64,000 nt of DNA from an uncultured Lachnospiraceae bacterium (GTDB lineage Bacteria > Bacillota > Clostridia > Lachnospirales > Lachnospiraceae). Positions 61,930 to 64,000 of the stretch are shown piece by piece. Where the stretch lies: assembly GCA_910579465.1 (NCBI GenBank), contig CAJTUB010000001.1, positions 372,001 to 436,000 on the forward strand. Direction: 5' to 3'. Both the position numbers and the translations under genes were made by a program. The notes below the pieces were generated by a model, which saw only the letters and a list, made by a program, of their open reading frames with translations, was not told the DNA's origin and searched no databases. Numbering within the stretch: the first letter of the stretch is position 1; each line of letters begins with the position of its first letter.

Positions 61930-62165
61930 CGCCGCGGAAAGGAAGTTATGCCCTTACGGGCATCCGCGGCGGCGCGGCGAGTAGGGGAAGATGGCTCTTC
62001 CCTACTCGATTGTGCAGGGGTGCGCAGATGAATTTATCGCTTACTCGATGCGGTCTATGCTCCGCTTCGGTCGGTGCTAAACGTGCGCCACTGGCGCACA
62101 GCACCCCGCGGGGTATTTGACTGTGAAGGAAGGTTCCGGGGTATTGAAAAGCTGCGGAACCCCGG
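61930..62165. other. GC-rich, highly structured intergenic region
   Basis: It contains ATGCCC/GGGCAT (61948-61963), CGAGTAGGGGAAGA pairing with TCTTCCCTACTCG (61978-62009), and overlapping alternatives GGTTCC/GGAACC and CCGGGG/CCCCGG (62131-62165). The 32-bp dispersed repeat at 62021 is inside. No gene is supported. Confidence 0.55.
62021..62052. repeat. 32-bp dispersed repeat, copy 2
   Basis: It matches 6501-6532 with one mismatch. Both copies lie in intergenic DNA after terminators. Confidence 0.7.
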
Positions 62166-62206
62166 GAAAGAGCTAAGTATGTAAGAGCATGAAAGGATGT
62201 GATCGA

Positions 62207-62278
62207 ATGGGACAAAAAGACGATGTCCTTACGGATGATAGGCAAAGCGGAAACTTAAGACTTCAGAAGTCTGTCTGA
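62207..62278 (+). CDS. Possible 23-residue peptide upstream of the AspRS gene
   Basis: An ATG after GAAAGGATG opens a 23-codon frame starting MGQKDDVLTDDR that ends in TGA over a small GACTTC/GAAGTC hairpin. Low support; it may be chance. Confidence 0.3.
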   Translation: MGQKDDVLTDDRQSGNLRLQKSV

Positions 62279-62349
62279 CCGGCTGTGTCTGTGTTGCGGC
62301 ATGGTACGGGAAGGAATCAGGGCAGCGCAGAGAAAGAGAGGAAAAAGAA

Positions 62350-63678
62350 ATGATAAAGATGATAAATGGAGAAAGAACGGAGCGCACGGTGTTGCCGGAA
62401 AGCTTAAAGCAGTATATCGGAGAGCAGGTACAGATTCACGGAAGTATTTATAAAATCAGGAAGATGAGGGGCTTTGCCTTTGTACTTCTCAGGACGGCGC
62501 GGAGTATCGTCCAGTGCGTGTATTCGGAGGAGAGGGCGGAGTTTTCCCTGGAAGAGCTGCAGGAGGAGAGCTGTGTGTGCCTGACTGCGGAGGTGGCAGC
62601 GGAGGAACGTTCCCGTACCGGGTATGAGCTGCTGCTGATACGCGTACAGATACTGTCAAGCCCGGAGGAGGCAAGTCCGATTGTGATTCACAATAAATTA
62701 GTGGATACCTCGTTGGAAAATCTCTTAAATTACCGTCCGGTAACGCTCCGGAATGAGAAGGAGCGGGCAATTTTTAAGCTTCAGGAGGGAATTACCCTTG
62801 GAATACGGCGGTTTTTACGGGAAAACCGGTTTACCGAAATCCATACGCCGAAAATTGTTTATTCCGGCGCGGAGGGAGGCGCGAACATTTTCCGCATCGA
62901 TTACTTTGGCAGGGAGGCGTATCTGGCACAGAGCCCGCAGTTTTATAAGCAGATGATGGTGGGCGTATTTGAACGGGTGTTTGAAATCGGACCAGTGTTC
63001 CGGGCAGAAAAGCACGATACCTCAAGACATTTGAACGAGTATACGAGTGTAGACCTTGAAATGGGGTATATTGAAGGCTTTGAGGAGCTGATGCAGACAG
63101 AAGCCGCCATGCTGCGGGAGATGATGCGCTGCTTAAGGGAGGAATGTCCTTGGGAGCTGGAGCTGCTTTCGGTAAAGCTGCCTGAAATCCGGGAGATTCC
63201 GGCAGTCCGTTTTCTGGAAGCAAAAGAATTGATTGCAAGGGAGTATCACAGGGAAATCCGGGATTATGAGGACCTTGAGCCGGAGGAGGAAAAGCTTCTT
63301 TGTGAGCTGATACAGAAGCAATATGGCAGTGAATTTGTTTTTGTAACGCATTATCCGACGAAAAAGAGGCCCTTTTATGCCATGGAAAGTACAGAAAATC
63401 AGGAAGAGACGGAAAGCTTTGACCTTTTGTTCCGGGGGCTTGAGGTTACGACAGGAGGGCAGAGAATCCACACCTACCGGGAGCAGCTGGGGAAAATGGA
63501 GCGGCTTGGTATGAACACGGAGCTGTTTGAAAGCTATCTGATGATGCACAGGTACGGGATGCCGCCGCATGGCGGGCTGGGGCTGGGGTTAGAGCGCTTT
63601 ACAAGCAGGCTCTTAGGACAGGAAAATGTAAGGAGGGCAACACTGTTTCCGAGAGATGTCGGAAGACTGGAGCCGTAA
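62350..63678 (+). CDS. Aspartyl-tRNA synthetase, archaeal/non-discriminating type
   Basis: A 442-residue class II synthetase: an OB-fold anticodon-binding domain (residues 20-110), motif 2 FRAEKHDTSRHLNEYTSVD near 220, a GGQRIHTY segment near 375, and motif 3 GLGLGLERF near 410. It lacks the long insertion of the usual bacterial AspRS (about 590 residues), so it is the short archaeal-type enzyme, often non-discriminating and able to charge tRNA-Asn with Asp for later amidation. AGGAAAAAGAA precedes the ATG. No T-box is seen upstream. Confidence 0.85.
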   Translation: MIKMINGERTERTVLPESLKQYIGEQVQIHGSIYKIRKMRGFAFVLLRTARSIVQCVYSEERAEFSLEELQEESCVCLTAEVAAEERSRTGYELLLIRVQILSSPEEASPIVIHNKLVDTSLENLLNYRPVTLRNEKERAIFKLQEGITLGIRRFLRENRFTEIHTPKIVYSGAEGGANIFRIDYFGREAYLAQSPQFYKQMMVGVFERVFEIGPVFRAEKHDTSRHLNEYTSVDLEMGYIEGFEELMQTEAAMLREMMRCLREECPWELELLSVKLPEIREIPAVRFLEAKELIAREYHREIRDYEDLEPEEEKLLCELIQKQYGSEFVFVTHYPTKKRPFYAMESTENQEETESFDLLFRGLEVTTGGQRIHTYREQLGKMERLGMNTELFESYLMMHRYGMPPHGGLGLGLERFTSRLLGQENVRRATLFPRDVGRLEP

Positions 63679-63689
63679 GAAAGGAAAGG

Positions 63690-63718
63690 GCACGGCGTCT
63701 GTCAGGCGCCGTGTTCTT
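63690..63718. terminator. Terminator between AspRS and the convergent gene
   Basis: CACGGCG pairs with CGCCGTG, followed by TTCTTCCTCTT. It overlaps the last codons of the leftward gene. Confidence 0.65.
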
Positions 63719-64000
63719 CCTCTTCCGGTTTTACACTATGTTCTTCGATAATGGATTCCTCTGCGGTTTCTTCGGGAACCCATGCCTGTTTAAAATTCGC
63801 GTCGCGGAACAGCGCGGCAAGTCCGGTAATCTGCTTCAGACGCAGGATTTCGTCCTTTTCCATGCCGAGATGCTTGGAAATCCAGGCATCACTCCGTCCC
63901 AAATCATGTAACTCCCGGACGATATTGCCCATAAGGTCAACGTCATGGACTCCTCTTGCCCGGTTATGCCGCACGGTGCTTGCCATACGCTGTGCCAGAG
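63702..64000 (-). CDS. ParB/IbrB-like protein, C-terminal part (5' end outside window)
   Basis: The frame is open to the window edge; 98 codons are visible. The text QRMASTVRHNRARG, IVRELHDLGRSDAWISKHLGMEKDEILRLKQITGL is typical of ParB-like proteins of the IbrB/DNA-modification type, with a helical region after the nuclease fold. The last 20 residues are acidic. The catalytic part is outside the window, so the role is uncertain. Confidence 0.7.
   Translation of the reverse strand, partial: LAQRMASTVRHNRARGVHDVDLMGNIVRELHDLGRSDAWISKHLGMEKDEILRLKQITGLAALFRDANFKQAWVPEETAEESIIEEHSVKPEEEEHGA

Noticed and set aside
62160..62349. T-box leader before the AspRS gene
   Set aside because: No T-box sequence (AGGGTGGNACCGCG type) or specifier stem is visible.

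Overview
The window looks like a chromosome segment of a gut Clostridium-group Firmicute, most likely Lachnospiraceae. The basis is gene content and style: strong Shine-Dalgarno sites, sigma-A promoters with 17-bp spacers, GH29/GH31/GH36 glycosidases, a PadR-DUF2812 pair, PyrK-PyrD, a c-di-GMP-I riboswitch and heterodimeric ABC exporters. No species can be named from sequence reading alone.

Layout. (1) 1-10.9 kb, chromosomal: 3' part of an alpha-L-fucosidase, a secreted trypsin-like protease, a lipoprotein, a PadR/DUF2812 unit, a DegV protein, tRNA-Pro(CGG) and tRNA-Thr(CGT), and a TetR regulator divergent from a two-gene ABC exporter. (2) 10.9-43.8 kb, a phage-derived element transcribed mostly right to left. 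It has endolysin, holin, receptor-binding and baseplate proteins, tape measure, a tail-tube candidate and a chaperone candidate. I find no capsid, portal, terminase or integrase. It also encodes a single-chain DxDGD RNA polymerase (YonO/RdRP-like fold), a winged-helix/zinc-ribbon candidate, and a sigma-70-like protein fused to DUF262. The fusion's promoter carries a LexA-type box in its spacer. (3) 43.9-64 kb, chromosomal: pyrK-pyrD, a three-gene ABC-2 exporter, a c-di-GMP-riboswitch-controlled surface protein, a family of small anchored proteins, a GH31-GH36 pair, an S51 peptidase, an archaeal-type AspRS and the end of a ParB-like gene.

How the element may work (inference). DNA damage would relieve LexA, the sigma-DUF262 protein and the private RNA polymerase would be made, and these would drive the tail, holin and lysin genes. 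That would be a tailocin-like particle with its own transcription machinery. The tape-measure locus is unusual. Its N-terminal TP901 part (31.3-32.6 kb) is separated from its large C-terminal part (20.5-25.4 kb) by about 6 kb. That interval holds spare or broken tape-measure cassettes, each next to an oppositely oriented zinc-ribbon gene. Two cassettes carry a trio of hairpins with variable stems and a TGTGGAG-like loop. The interval also holds an orphan IscB/HEARO-type omega RNA, a DUF262 gene split at a slippery heptamer, and an IS256 remnant. A cysteine desulfurase gene inside the tail module carries one in-frame TGA. The element may be decaying, or it may depend on DNA rearrangement and recoding; sequence alone does not decide.
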